64,000 nt of DNA from Carboxylicivirga linearis (GTDB lineage: Bacteria; Bacteroidota; Bacteroidia; Bacteroidales; Marinilabiliaceae), in the NCBI RefSeq assembly GCF_018271995.1, contig NZ_JAGUCO010000025.1, positions 1 to 64,000 of the forward strand, written 5' to 3'. Each line of letters starts with the position of its first letter. Position 1 is the stretch's first letter. Positions 7,040 through 15,906 of this stretch are shown in pieces. The notes beneath the pieces were generated by a model. It saw only the letters and a list, made by a program, of their open reading frames with translations, was not told the origin of the DNA and did no database searches. The position numbers and the translations under genes are program-made.

Positions 7040-10000
7040 TTATTCTTTATCATGATTATCGTCACTTAGGTCAGTTGCAAATGCTTTTTTACTTACCTTT
7101 TCCTGAAGGCTCTGGAACAGGATAAACAAGGTTGGAATAACAATAATTCCAATGAGTGTTCCGATTAACATACCTCCGATTGCACTAATACCAATTGATT
7201 TATTACCAATAGCACCGGCCCCTTTAGCCACAGCTAACGGAAGCAAACCAAAGATAAATGCAAAGGAAGTCATCAGAATAGGTCGTAAACGAGCTACGGC
7301 ACCACTCACGGCTGCTTTAACAATATCCATTCCTTGTTTTCGTCGTTGCAAAGCATATTCCACAATCAGAATAGCATTCTTTGCCAGCAGGCCTATCAGC
7401 ATAATTAGCGATATTTGAACGTAGATGTTATTTACAATACCACTTCCGTTCATCATCGAAAGGAAGATGAAGATAAACACACCTGCCAAACCAAAAGGAA
7501 GTGAGAAGATAACTGCCAAAGGCAATAAATAACTTTCGTACAATGCCGATAATAACAGATACACAAACACCAAACACAGCAAGAAGATAATAGCTGTTTG
7601 ACTACTACTGTTCACTTCTTCACGCGTCATACCCGAGAAATCGTAACCATATCCGGTTGGCAAATCTGTTTCGCGTATAGCATTCAACACATCACCCGAA
7701 CTATATCCATCCATAAAATTAGGTATGATGGTTATATCCATACTGGTAAACAGGTTAAAACGGGTTAAGGCTTGCGGACCCGTTACATCGTTTATCTTGA
7801 TAAACTCTGTTATAGGTGCCATATCACCACTTCCGGTCTTCACCATCAGATGATTCAGATCTTCCAATTTGGTCCTATACTCTGGATGTGCCTGAACCAT
7901 TACCCGGAATTGCTTTCCATACAGGTTGAAATTAGATATATACATACTACCAACATAAGCCTGCATGGTAGTCATAACATCACTTAGCGTAATTCCGGCA
8001 TCTTTTATTTTTGCCACATTGGCCTCAATCTCTTTTTGTGGGAATCGTGGGTCGAACGTGGTCATGGCCATCATCACTTCCGGACGGGCACGTAGCTTTG
8101 CTAAAAATTCGTTGGTTACATTAAAGAAGGTATTTACATCACCTCCGGTACGGTCCTGCATCTTCAGCTCTACCCCACTACTTAAACCAAATCCCTGCAA
8201 GGTTGGTGTGCCAAAAAACAAGAAGGTAGCATTGTTTATGCTATCAGTGCGCTGCTTTAAGATAGCAGCCACATCACTGGTTGTAATTTCACGCTCGTTC
8301 CATGGATCCATTTTAATGATAAGTGAACCATATGAACTACCCGCTCCGCTTAAAAAGCTTATACCACTTAAGCTGGTTACTGTATGAACATGTGGGATTT
8401 CTTCAGCAATACGAGCTACTTCATTTACTACACTATCGGTACGCTCCAATGAAGCACCCGGGGCCAGGGTAACCATTCCCATTACACCTCCACTATCCTC
8501 CTGCGGCACAAAACCGGTTGGTATCATTCCAATAAGCATATAAAAGATACCTCCAAAAACAGCCACTAAAGCTACTGTCACCCATCGGTTTCTTTTGCGC
8601 CCCATAAAATTAAGGGTCTTACCATATTTATCGGTCATAGCATTAAAGCCCATATTGAAATAGTAGTAAAAACGCTGGATCAGATTTCTATCTTTCAATT
8701 CAGGCATATGATGTGCTTTCAGAAAAATGGCACACAATGCCGGACTTAATGTTAAGGCATTTACAGCGGAAATAACAATGGAAATTGCCAATGTCAAACC
8801 AAACTGTTTAAAGAAAACACCACTGGTACCGCCAATAAAACTTACCGGAATAAACACTGCCGACATTACCAAAGTAATAGAAACAATGGCAGGAGCAATC
8901 TCACTCAATGCCTTAATAGTAGCTTTGCGGGCATCTTTCTCACCAGCGTCCATGTGGGCATGCACCGCCTCTACTACCACAATGGCATCGTCTACCACAA
9001 TACCAATTGCCAATACCAGGGCAAAAAGAGTTAAAAGGTTAATTGAAAATCCGAAGATTAACAAGAAGAAGAAGGTTCCGATAATGGCAACCGGTACTGC
9101 AATAGCCGGTATAAGGGTTGCTCTGAAATTCTGTAGAAATAAAAACACTACAAAAAACACAAGTACAAAGGCTTCGAGCAAGGTATGCAATACTTTTTCG
9201 ATGGATGCATTTAAAAACTGACTAACATCCATTTGAAAAGTGTATTCGATGCCGGGAGGAAGATCCTGCTCAGCATCTTTCATTACAGCTTTAACTTCAT
9301 CGATTACATCCTGTGCATTAGAACCGGCAGTTTGACTAATACCAATCAACACAGCCGGCATTCCATCATTTAAGGTATTTACACTATATGATAATGATCC
9401 CAACTCAACATCCGATACATCTTTCAGCTTTAATACTTTCGCATCTGTTGATCGGATAATGATATTTTCAAATTCTTCTGCAGTTTTTAAGCGGCCGGTA
9501 TATCGTAATGCATATTGAAAAGACTGATTACTATTAGCACCCAGTTCTCCCGGTGCAGCTTCAATATTCTGATCACGCAAAGCAGCTATTACCTCCGTTG
9601 GAGTAATTTGATATGCTGCCATCTTACCCGGATTCAACCAGACACGCATAGAATAGTCTCTGGCACCAAATACACTGGCTTCACCTACACCGGCAACCCT
9701 TTTAATCTGAGGAATGATATTAATATTGGCATAGTTTTGAATAAACTCACCATCGTAATCGTCGCTATGTGAAGATACTGCCAGGAATAAGATACGGCTA
9801 CTTTGTCTTTTTTGTACTGTAACCCCCACTTGCGTTACTTCAGAAGGCAATAAACTGGTTGCCTGCGACACCCTGTTTTGTACGTTCACCGTTGCAATAT
9901 CAGGATCTACACCTTGTTTAAAATAAACATCAATACGAGCAGAACCTCCGTTAGAAGCTGTAGACGTCATGTAAGTCATTCCTTCCACACCATTTATTGA

Positions 10001-10201
10001 TTCTTCCAAAGGAATGATTACACTATTTAATACAGCATCGGCATTGGCTCCACTATAGGAGGTAGCAACCGATACCGTTGGTGGTGCAATATCGGGATAT
10101 TGCTCTACCGGGAGGGTATAAATACCAATTACTCCCAGCACCACAAAAAGTATGGATATGACCGTTGACAGAACCGGTCGTTCTATAAATGTCTTTAACA
10201 T
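7040..10201 (-). CDS. RND multidrug efflux transporter (AcrB/MexB, HAE1 type)
   Basis: The inner-membrane proton-driven pump. The length of 1053 residues is standard, with twelve transmembrane helices in two halves and two large periplasmic loops. The N-terminus MLKTFIERPVLSTVISI is typical of the family. TM4 carries the proton-relay Asp pair in GIVVDDAIVVVEAV, and TM10 carries GLLAKNAILIVEYA with the conserved Lys. Motifs such as PVEQYPDIAPPTV and GFVPQEDSG are family hallmarks. It starts 15 bp after the fusion protein gene and is followed almost directly by the channel gene, so the three are one transcript. Substrates cannot be read from sequence; hydrophobic drugs, bile salts or detergents are usual. 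Confidence 0.97.
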   Translation of the reverse strand: MLKTFIERPVLSTVISILFVVLGVIGIYTLPVEQYPDIAPPTVSVATSYSGANADAVLNSVIIPLEESINGVEGMTYMTSTASNGGSARIDVYFKQGVDPDIATVNVQNRVSQATSLLPSEVTQVGVTVQKRQSSRILFLAVSSHSDDYDGEFIQNYANINIIPQIKRVAGVGEASVFGARDYSMRVWLNPGKMAAYQITPTEVIAALRDQNIEAAPGELGANSNQSFQYALRYTGRLKTAEEFENIIIRSTDAKVLKLKDVSDVELGSLSYSVNTLNDGMPAVLIGISQTAGSNAQDVIDEVKAVMKDAEQDLPPGIEYTFQMDVSQFLNASIEKVLHTLLEAFVLVFFVVFLFLQNFRATLIPAIAVPVAIIGTFFFLLIFGFSINLLTLFALVLAIGIVVDDAIVVVEAVHAHMDAGEKDARKATIKALSEIAPAIVSITLVMSAVFIPVSFIGGTSGVFFKQFGLTLAISIVISAVNALTLSPALCAIFLKAHHMPELKDRNLIQRFYYYFNMGFNAMTDKYGKTLNFMGRKRNRWVTVALVAVFGGIFYMLIGMIPTGFVPQEDSGGVMGMVTLAPGASLERTDSVVNEVARIAEEIPHVHTVTSLSGISFLSGAGSSYGSLIIKMDPWNEREITTSDVAAILKQRTDSINNATFLFFGTPTLQGFGLSSGVELKMQDRTGGDVNTFFNVTNEFLAKLRARPEVMMAMTTFDPRFPQKEIEANVAKIKDAGITLSDVMTTMQAYVGSMYISNFNLYGKQFRVMVQAHPEYRTKLEDLNHLMVKTGSGDMAPITEFIKINDVTGPQALTRFNLFTSMDITIIPNFMDGYSSGDVLNAIRETDLPTGYGYDFSGMTREEVNSSSQTAIIFLLCLVFVYLLLSALYESYLLPLAVIFSLPFGLAGVFIFIFLSMMNGSGIVNNIYVQISLIMLIGLLAKNAILIVEYALQRRKQGMDIVKAAVSGAVARLRPILMTSFAFIFGLLPLAVAKGAGAIGNKSIGISAIGGMLIGTLIGIIVIPTLFILFQSLQEKVSKKAFATDLSDDNHDKE

Positions 10202-10216
10202 TATGTGCGATTTAGG

Positions 10217-11281
10217 TTATTGAATCTGTATTTCCATTCCATCTTTTAACGTACTTACACCGTCTGTTATAATCTGGTCGCCACCTTTAAGGCCGTCCAA
10301 AACAGCATAATATTGTCCGTTGGGAGTTGATTTTACAGATATTACTTTTTGCTTTGCTTTTCCATCTTCGTACTTAAACACCAACACTTTATTCTGCTGA
10401 CTGAAGGTTGATTTCTGAGGAATTAAGAAAACATCTTTCATGGTTCGGGGGATGATAACCTGACCACTGGTACCACTGCGCAGCAAGCCATTCGGATTAT
10501 CAAATACAGCTCTGAAGTTAACCGATCCGGTGTTTACATCTACCACGCCCGAAATGGTTTCAATTCGTCCTTCATGCTCATATTCACTACCATCGGCCAG
10601 CATTAACTTTACTGATGGCATGTTTTTGATTTTCTCAGCCTGTGTATCCCCTTCCCAGCTTCTCATGTACTGAAGCAACTCTTTTTCGTTCATCGAAAAG
10701 TAAGCTACCACATGTTGTGTATTAGCAACCGAAGTAAGCACGCTTGAACTGTTCACCAAACTACCTAAGCGGAAAGGTAAAGTGCCCACAATACCATCTA
10801 CCGGACTTTTTACTTTTGTCCAGCTTAAGGTTGCCTTTGCACTCTCATAAGCAGCTTCGGCAGAACTGAAAGCATTCTCGTAAGTTTGTAATAAAACATT
10901 ACTGATGATTCCTTTATCAGCTAAAGGGCGCATCCGTTCCACATCCAATCTTGCGGTATTATAATTAGCTTCAGCTGTTTCAAGGTTTTGTTCTGATACA
11001 GGAGAGTTTATTTCAAACAGTACCTGCCCCTTTTTTACAATCGAACCTTCGTCAACATACACAGCTTCAATAAATCCATCAATACGGGGTTTAATCTCAA
11101 TATCAATCTCACCCTGTAACACAGTGGGAAAAACAGTGTGTAACTCCACATCTTTGGCTGCCATTTTTTGCACCGGATATGTTTTCACACTAGATTGATT
11201 CATACTTTGAGTCGGTTTCTGCGAACATGAAACCATTATGAAAAACCCAAATACTCCAAGAGCTATCGTTTTCATTTTCAT
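10217..11281 (-). CDS. RND efflux periplasmic adaptor (membrane fusion) lipoprotein
   Basis: The adaptor linking pump and channel. The signal peptide ends in the lipobox MVSC, so it is probably lipid-anchored at about Cys19. The order of elements is that of AcrA/MexA: lipoyl halves (IKPRIDGFIEAVYVDEGSIVKKG near residues 62-85 and KVKSPVDGIVGTLPF near 150-165), a helical hairpin between them, then beta-barrel and membrane-proximal domains. First gene of the operon; 86 bp separate it from the MarR gene, which is read in the same direction. Confidence 0.95.
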   Translation of the reverse strand: MKMKTIALGVFGFFIMVSCSQKPTQSMNQSSVKTYPVQKMAAKDVELHTVFPTVLQGEIDIEIKPRIDGFIEAVYVDEGSIVKKGQVLFEINSPVSEQNLETAEANYNTARLDVERMRPLADKGIISNVLLQTYENAFSSAEAAYESAKATLSWTKVKSPVDGIVGTLPFRLGSLVNSSSVLTSVANTQHVVAYFSMNEKELLQYMRSWEGDTQAEKIKNMPSVKLMLADGSEYEHEGRIETISGVVDVNTGSVNFRAVFDNPNGLLRSGTSGQVIIPRTMKDVFLIPQKSTFSQQNKVLVFKYEDGKAKQKVISVKSTPNGQYYAVLDGLKGGDQIITDGVSTLKDGMEIQIQ

Positions 11282-11367
11282 GTCAATTATCTATTTATTT
11301 TTATTAAAAACACATAGTTGCACTTGTCGATAGTTTACTTTATCAACTTTTAGAGTAAAAAAAACTT

Positions 11368-11802
11368 TTATAACTCTTGAGCTCTGCTCTTAACGTGCGA
11401 AATAACCTTATAGAAACTATTAACCTCTTCTTCTGTGAGTCCTTCCAACAATTTTTCCGAAATTAATTGCTCTTCCTTATAAAATAGGTTAGTAAGATCT
11501 CTTCCTTTAGTTGTTAAATTAATAATATTTCTTCTTCGGTCGTTTAAATCTGTTGTTCTCGCAATTAATGCGTCTTTCTCTAACACATCAACTATTCTAA
11601 GTACTAGCGACTTATCTTTATTCATAAATTCAGCAATATCCTGCTGAACCATATCCTGCTTCTTTTTAAATGCTAATACCATTAAAACAACCCATTGATC
11701 AAAAGTATAATGAAATCCTAATTCATTCATCCTGGCAATCATTAACCGTGGAAATATTCCACGCATACTGCCAATTATCATTCCTAATGGGTGTATTTCC
11801 AT
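11368..11802 (-). CDS. MarR-family transcriptional regulator
   Basis: A 144-residue winged-helix protein. The recognition region DIAEFMNKDKSLVLRIVDVLEKDALI is followed by the wing TTDLNDRRRNIINLTTKG, the family signature DxRxxxxxLT in slightly altered form. It lies directly upstream of the RND operon on the same strand, so it is the likely repressor of the pump genes and of itself. A 6-7-6 inverted repeat in its upstream region (11837-11855) is the best candidate operator. Ligand unknown. Confidence 0.92.
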   Translation of the reverse strand: MEIHPLGMIIGSMRGIFPRLMIARMNELGFHYTFDQWVVLMVLAFKKKQDMVQQDIAEFMNKDKSLVLRIVDVLEKDALIARTTDLNDRRRNIINLTTKGRDLTNLFYKEEQLISEKLLEGLTEEEVNSFYKVISHVKSRAQEL

Positions 11803-11836
11803 TCTGATTTTATTAATAATACAAAGAAGTATATAT

Positions 11837-11855
11837 TAGTTGACATTTACAACTA
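11837..11855. promoter_or_regulatory. candidate MarR operator
   Basis: A perfect inverted repeat, TAGTTG-ACATTTA-CAACTA, lies 35 bp upstream of the marR-type start codon. The half-site TAGTTG recurs at 11315-11320 between marR and the efflux adaptor gene, with CAACT 21 bp further on. Size and placement fit autoregulation by a MarR dimer. The assignment is inference. Confidence 0.4.
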
Positions 11856-12118
11856 TTTACATTTTCATTTAATTTAAATTAACAAATATCTTTAAAGACT
11901 TACGAAACATCATTCTTTACAACCTACTATTATCCTGCTCATTAATCAACACTTACACCTACCTGAGATAAACTATACCAATTAAGGGTCAATCTAAATT
12001 TCAACTATAATTTAGAATTACACATTAAATTTTCAGCTATTTCGTTAAGGAAACCAATATATATTGAACTAATGCTCTTAAAGCCTTAGCTTTGCCGCTA
12101 AATATTAAACTTTTAGCA

Positions 12119-13309
12119 GTGAAATTATTAACAACAGCTTTGTTTCTATGTATTGTTATGTCTTCTGTTTTTGCCCAGAAGGATACTTTAAAAACTGAAG
12201 ACAAAAAGGAAGAAATTCAATTTGACGAGCATGGCCAACGCATTTTTGATGATGTTAAAGAAAGAAAAGGAATAAAATACCGGTTTATACCACTACCTTC
12301 TTATGAACCTTCAACTAAATGGGGGATTAATATTATAAATGTTTTAACCTATTATCCTTCTAAAGGAGATTTGGTGTCTCCACCATCATCATCAGCCATT
12401 TTTGGTAATATTACAACCAATGGTTCAATGCTGGGAGGAATAAATCAGCGTTTGTTTTTAAACGAAGATACCTGGCGTTTAACGGGAATGGCATTGTTTG
12501 GTAAGATCAATCAAAACATGACTTTATCGGAAAACCCGATTGCTGAAGATCCTGTATATGAAAACGCTCGTATCTCATCTAACATGACCTACATTAGTGT
12601 GATGGCAGAACGTAAAGTGTACGACCGATTGTACGCGGGAGTAGGTTACATATACTCTGGTCGTCGTATGGAAGGGCGCGACGACAGGTCAACTGAATTA
12701 CTACAGGCAAACAGTTTTAGTGAAGCTACTGAAGGTTTTAGCGGATTAAAATACGTTGCCACATGGGATAACCGCGACAATATTAACTATCCATACAAAG
12801 GTGTTAGAGCTCTGGTATCAATGGAACAGATGTTGGGCGATAATGCTCCTAACATATACTACGCCGATTATCGCCAGTTTTTTACCTTGGGAAACAATGT
12901 AAGCAATATACTGGCTATTCATGGAACCGGGCGTTTTATTTCATCTGATGCCCCTCGCAGCTTCTGGTCTAATTACGGAAGAAGTGGAGCCAATGTGCAA
13001 CGCGGATATGAAGTTGGTAAATATATGGATCGTAACCTGATAAGTATGGAAGCCGAATATCGTAAAGAAACCCCATGGTTAAATCATAAACTGGGATTTA
13101 TTGGTGCAGTTGGTATGGGTAAGGTTTTTGGTGACGGTAATGATGCAAATAACTTATCAAACAAGTTTAAAGATGCGCCATGGCTTCCTACGGTAGCAAT
13201 TGGTGCACGATATAGAGTAATGGCCTACGAACGCTTAAACGTGAAAGTTGATTATGCCGTGGGTAAAGATGGTGGTGTTGTTTATTTTGGTATAACCGAA
13301 GCTTTTTAA
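12119..13309 (+). CDS. Omp85/surface-antigen (D15)-type outer-membrane protein without POTRA domains
   Basis: The GTG at 12119 gives a clean signal peptide MKLLTTALFLCIVMSSVFAQ; a TTG at 12092 would add nine residues before it. After about 35 charged residues the protein is beta-rich. The second half matches the bacterial surface antigen barrel: GLKYVATWDNRDNINYPYKG, a QRGYEVGKY motif in the position of the (V)RGF/Y loop-6 motif, and the strand NVKVDYAVGKDGGVVYFGI ending in Phe. At about 396 residues there is no room for POTRA domains, so it is unlikely to be BamA itself. A strong terminator follows. Promoter elements were not clear. Confidence 0.75.
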   Translation: MKLLTTALFLCIVMSSVFAQKDTLKTEDKKEEIQFDEHGQRIFDDVKERKGIKYRFIPLPSYEPSTKWGINIINVLTYYPSKGDLVSPPSSSAIFGNITTNGSMLGGINQRLFLNEDTWRLTGMALFGKINQNMTLSENPIAEDPVYENARISSNMTYISVMAERKVYDRLYAGVGYIYSGRRMEGRDDRSTELLQANSFSEATEGFSGLKYVATWDNRDNINYPYKGVRALVSMEQMLGDNAPNIYYADYRQFFTLGNNVSNILAIHGTGRFISSDAPRSFWSNYGRSGANVQRGYEVGKYMDRNLISMEAEYRKETPWLNHKLGFIGAVGMGKVFGDGNDANNLSNKFKDAPWLPTVAIGARYRVMAYERLNVKVDYAVGKDGGVVYFGITEAF

Positions 13310-13331
13310 AGTCAGATACATTAAGATAAAC

Positions 13332-13370
13332 AAAGAGGTTGTCCCAAGACTAAGACAACCTCTTTTTTTT
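13332..13370 (+). terminator. terminator after the Omp85-type gene
   Basis: A perfect 12-bp stem AAAGAGGTTGTC/GACAACCTCTTT (13332-13343 with 13354-13365), a 10-nt loop, and a run of eight T. It also separates this gene from the convergent glycosidase gene ending at 13376. Confidence 0.92.
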
Positions 13371-13375
13371 GCATA

Positions 13376-14671
13376 CTAAAGTTTATTAACTGTAGTTGCT
13401 ACATCTGTTATAATAGTTATAGTTGTTGTATCTGTATCATAAACTCCATACCATCCTTGTAATTCATGTGGAGGATCACCAATAAACGGATCACCCAATT
13501 GCCAGTATTCTCCTGGTCGTGGTGGACGTCCTGATCCTGTATAACTCCAAAAGTTAACACCACATACCACATCTTCACTTTCTATTGAAGTCTCCACCTT
13601 CCCTAATAAATACTTATAAAACTGATCTCTGCTTGTAGTACTTGCTTTAACATCAAATGAAGCCCCATCGCGAGCTATCCCGAATTCTTCCAATACAAGA
13701 GGTTTATTTAACTCCTTAGCTGCTGCCACATGCGCATCCCAATAAGCTTCTGTTTTCTTAATAGCCTCCTGGTATACGCTGTCTGGTTGTCCGGGTGTGT
13801 ACCAACCCCAATTCTGAGCCCAAATATGCATGGTAATATAATCAACATCTTCTACCCTATTATCTTCCAACACATTAATACCATCCCATGGGCCGGTTGC
13901 ATTTCCTTCACTACCTATCGAAACCAAATGGTTTGAATCAAGCTGCTTAATCAACCTGGCTGTTTTACTGATCCACTGCTGATAAACCTCTACCTGATCG
14001 TACCCTCTTGGCTCGTTTGACAACTGCCAGGCCATAATGGTTGGATCATCAGTATAATTTATGCCATTAACCGTATTAGTCCTCGAAACAATAAATTCAA
14101 TATATTGATTCATCATTTCCTGCGCCTTAGCATTGGTGTAAAACTGTTTTGAATAATCTACAAACTCCGTCCAGCTATGCTCCTCATCCTGCGGGTATGG
14201 TATATCACCGGCACCAGCCCAGTTCAGATATTGTGGGAAACCGCCACTCCAGGTCCAGAAGTTACCTAACACCATTACCGCTTTCATATCACGTTTCGAC
14301 ATTTCATTGAGAAAGAAATCCAGCCCCTCTAAAACTTCTTCGTTATACACTCCCGGAGCTTGTTGCACTGCCGGATGAATGCAATAGCGACCTGCTGAAT
14401 CGGCCTCACTTGCTGCCAACACGCGCAGATTTTTAATACCCATGGCCTGCAGCTGATCCAGTTCTTTTATCAACCGTTCCCGGTCGCCACTCCGGGGAGC
14501 TCCCAGATTCATTCCCTGCCAGTAATTAGCTCCAACATATTGATAAGGTTGATCATTAATTACAAACGCAGTATTCTTTACTTTTACGAAGTAATTGTCA
14601 TCATTAGAAACTTGCTTACAGCCTGCTAATACATACATTGCAACAACTACAAGCCAAATATATTTTTTCAT
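13376..14671 (-). CDS. GH5 endo-beta-mannanase-like lipoprotein
   Basis: A glycoside hydrolase of family 5, closest in motif style to subfamily 7 mannanases. The signal peptide ends VLAGC, so it is a lipoprotein at Cys18. The TIM barrel shows QYVGANYWQGMNLG near the start, the acid/base Glu220 in WQLSNEPRG, and the nucleophile Glu329 in LVLEEFGIA; TMHIWAQNWGWY supplies the conserved active-site His and aromatics. It would cut beta-1,4-mannan or a related hemicellulose at the cell surface or in the periplasm. It stands alone, away from the SusCD locus, so regulation is not evident. Family firm, substrate inferred. Confidence 0.82.
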   Translation of the reverse strand: MKKYIWLVVVAMYVLAGCKQVSNDDNYFVKVKNTAFVINDQPYQYVGANYWQGMNLGAPRSGDRERLIKELDQLQAMGIKNLRVLAASEADSAGRYCIHPAVQQAPGVYNEEVLEGLDFFLNEMSKRDMKAVMVLGNFWTWSGGFPQYLNWAGAGDIPYPQDEEHSWTEFVDYSKQFYTNAKAQEMMNQYIEFIVSRTNTVNGINYTDDPTIMAWQLSNEPRGYDQVEVYQQWISKTARLIKQLDSNHLVSIGSEGNATGPWDGINVLEDNRVEDVDYITMHIWAQNWGWYTPGQPDSVYQEAIKKTEAYWDAHVAAAKELNKPLVLEEFGIARDGASFDVKASTTSRDQFYKYLLGKVETSIESEDVVCGVNFWSYTGSGRPPRPGEYWQLGDPFIGDPPHELQGWYGVYDTDTTTITIITDVATTVNKL

Positions 14672-15089
14672 ACTATCATAGATTTTGAACCATTACAAAA
14701 ATGCCAAATCTGAACTATATTAATTAATACAATCCAATCGATTAGATATATTATTCAGTACAAATATTGCTACCAACTGAAATATTCTAAGTATTCTTTT
14801 GTATCACTTCAATAATATTTTGTTATTCATATAACAATATGCCTTTAAAATATAAAGAGTGTCCTGCAATATTAATTAAACACACCATCAGACTGCATAA
14901 CATCAAATATTATAGAATACTCTCCTGTTATAAACAATAACTATTGAATATTCTTTTCTTTAATAAACCGCTTCTTTATTATGAATTTAAGAATTAAAGT
15001 GTTAAATTAATTTGTGATTTTTTGATGCTCCTTCAGATCCTTTGATCTGCGTTTAAGAATAAAATCCAAACACCCATTACCATTTAATT
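14672..15089. other. AT-rich intergenic region
   Basis: This 418-bp stretch lies between divergent genes and presumably contains both promoters. It is strongly AT-rich; I found no gene, terminator or clear operator. Confidence 0.5.
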
Positions 15090-15761
15090 ATGCACTCAAA
15101 CTCTGCCCCGCAATTCACCTTTTCTGCTACTGAATTAATACAGCACAGCCAAAAGTTATTACATCTCCTTCAGCGTGACAAAAAACACTTTAGAGAATAC
15201 GGTATAAAAGAAGTGACCTTTAAAAGAATCTCAGACTTATGTAACGATCTAAACACAATTCCACGTTTTGAATTGGATGAAAATTTACAAAAAGCAAAAG
15301 AAGAGCTCAGTTCCATTCGTAACCATTTATATACCATTCTTAAAGGATTGGAAAATTCAGTCAGACTTATATTTGGTGCCAAATCAATGGAATTCCGTTC
15401 ATTCAAATTCAGATGCCTTCACAACCCCACGGAATGCAATTTGGCAGAATATGCTCAATATGTTGTAAAAATAGCTAAACCACGATTACCCGAATTAGAA
15501 CGACGCCATATTACTGAAAAGAAGCTTGATAAAATTATGGATATTTCTGTTGAGTTGACTGATTCAATAAATACATACTCTCAACTTATTAGTGAGCAAG
15601 AAGAAACCAAAACTGAATATATTGAATCGGCCAACGAATTAATTTCAATATTAAACCAACTATGCAATATTGGCAAAAGAATATGGCACGATAGAGATGA
15701 ATCCCTATATCAGGAATATGATGAATACTCCTCCATTAAACCGACAACTACCTATGAATAA
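15090..15761 (+). CDS. helical cytoplasmic protein of unknown function
   Basis: I do not recognise this 223-residue protein. It has no signal peptide or membrane segment and is predicted to be almost entirely helical, with long amphipathic stretches. A conserved-looking centre, FGAKSMEFRSFKFRCLHNP, separates two helical halves. Size and composition resemble the helical protein at 37017-37733, but no direct alignment was evident by eye. It is a single-gene unit with a terminator hairpin 30 bp downstream. Confidence 0.6.
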   Translation: MHSNSAPQFTFSATELIQHSQKLLHLLQRDKKHFREYGIKEVTFKRISDLCNDLNTIPRFELDENLQKAKEELSSIRNHLYTILKGLENSVRLIFGAKSMEFRSFKFRCLHNPTECNLAEYAQYVVKIAKPRLPELERRHITEKKLDKIMDISVELTDSINTYSQLISEQEETKTEYIESANELISILNQLCNIGKRIWHDRDESLYQEYDEYSSIKPTTTYE

Positions 15762-15791
15762 AAACCATTTAATAGAGAAAAAGATACCTAC

Positions 15792-15822
15792 AAGCTCTGG
15801 TTCATAAGATCCGGAGCTTTTT
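15792..15822 (+). terminator. terminator after the helical protein gene
   Basis: AAGCTCTGG (15792-15800) pairs with CCGGAGCTT (15811-15819, one G-T pair) around a 10-nt loop and runs into TTTTT. Confidence 0.75.
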
Positions 15823-15906
15823 ACTACTATTAGTTATTATTTGGTATGATCTTACTTGACCTGTCTTATCATTATTTCGTAACTTATATGTACATAAGAC
15901 AGGCTC

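Noticed and set aside
5777-9772. Long frames antisense to the efflux genes (for example 5777-6304, 7965-8387, 8727-9221)
   Set aside because: They are antisense shadows of strongly conserved pump and channel genes, with no signal, domain or spacing of their own.
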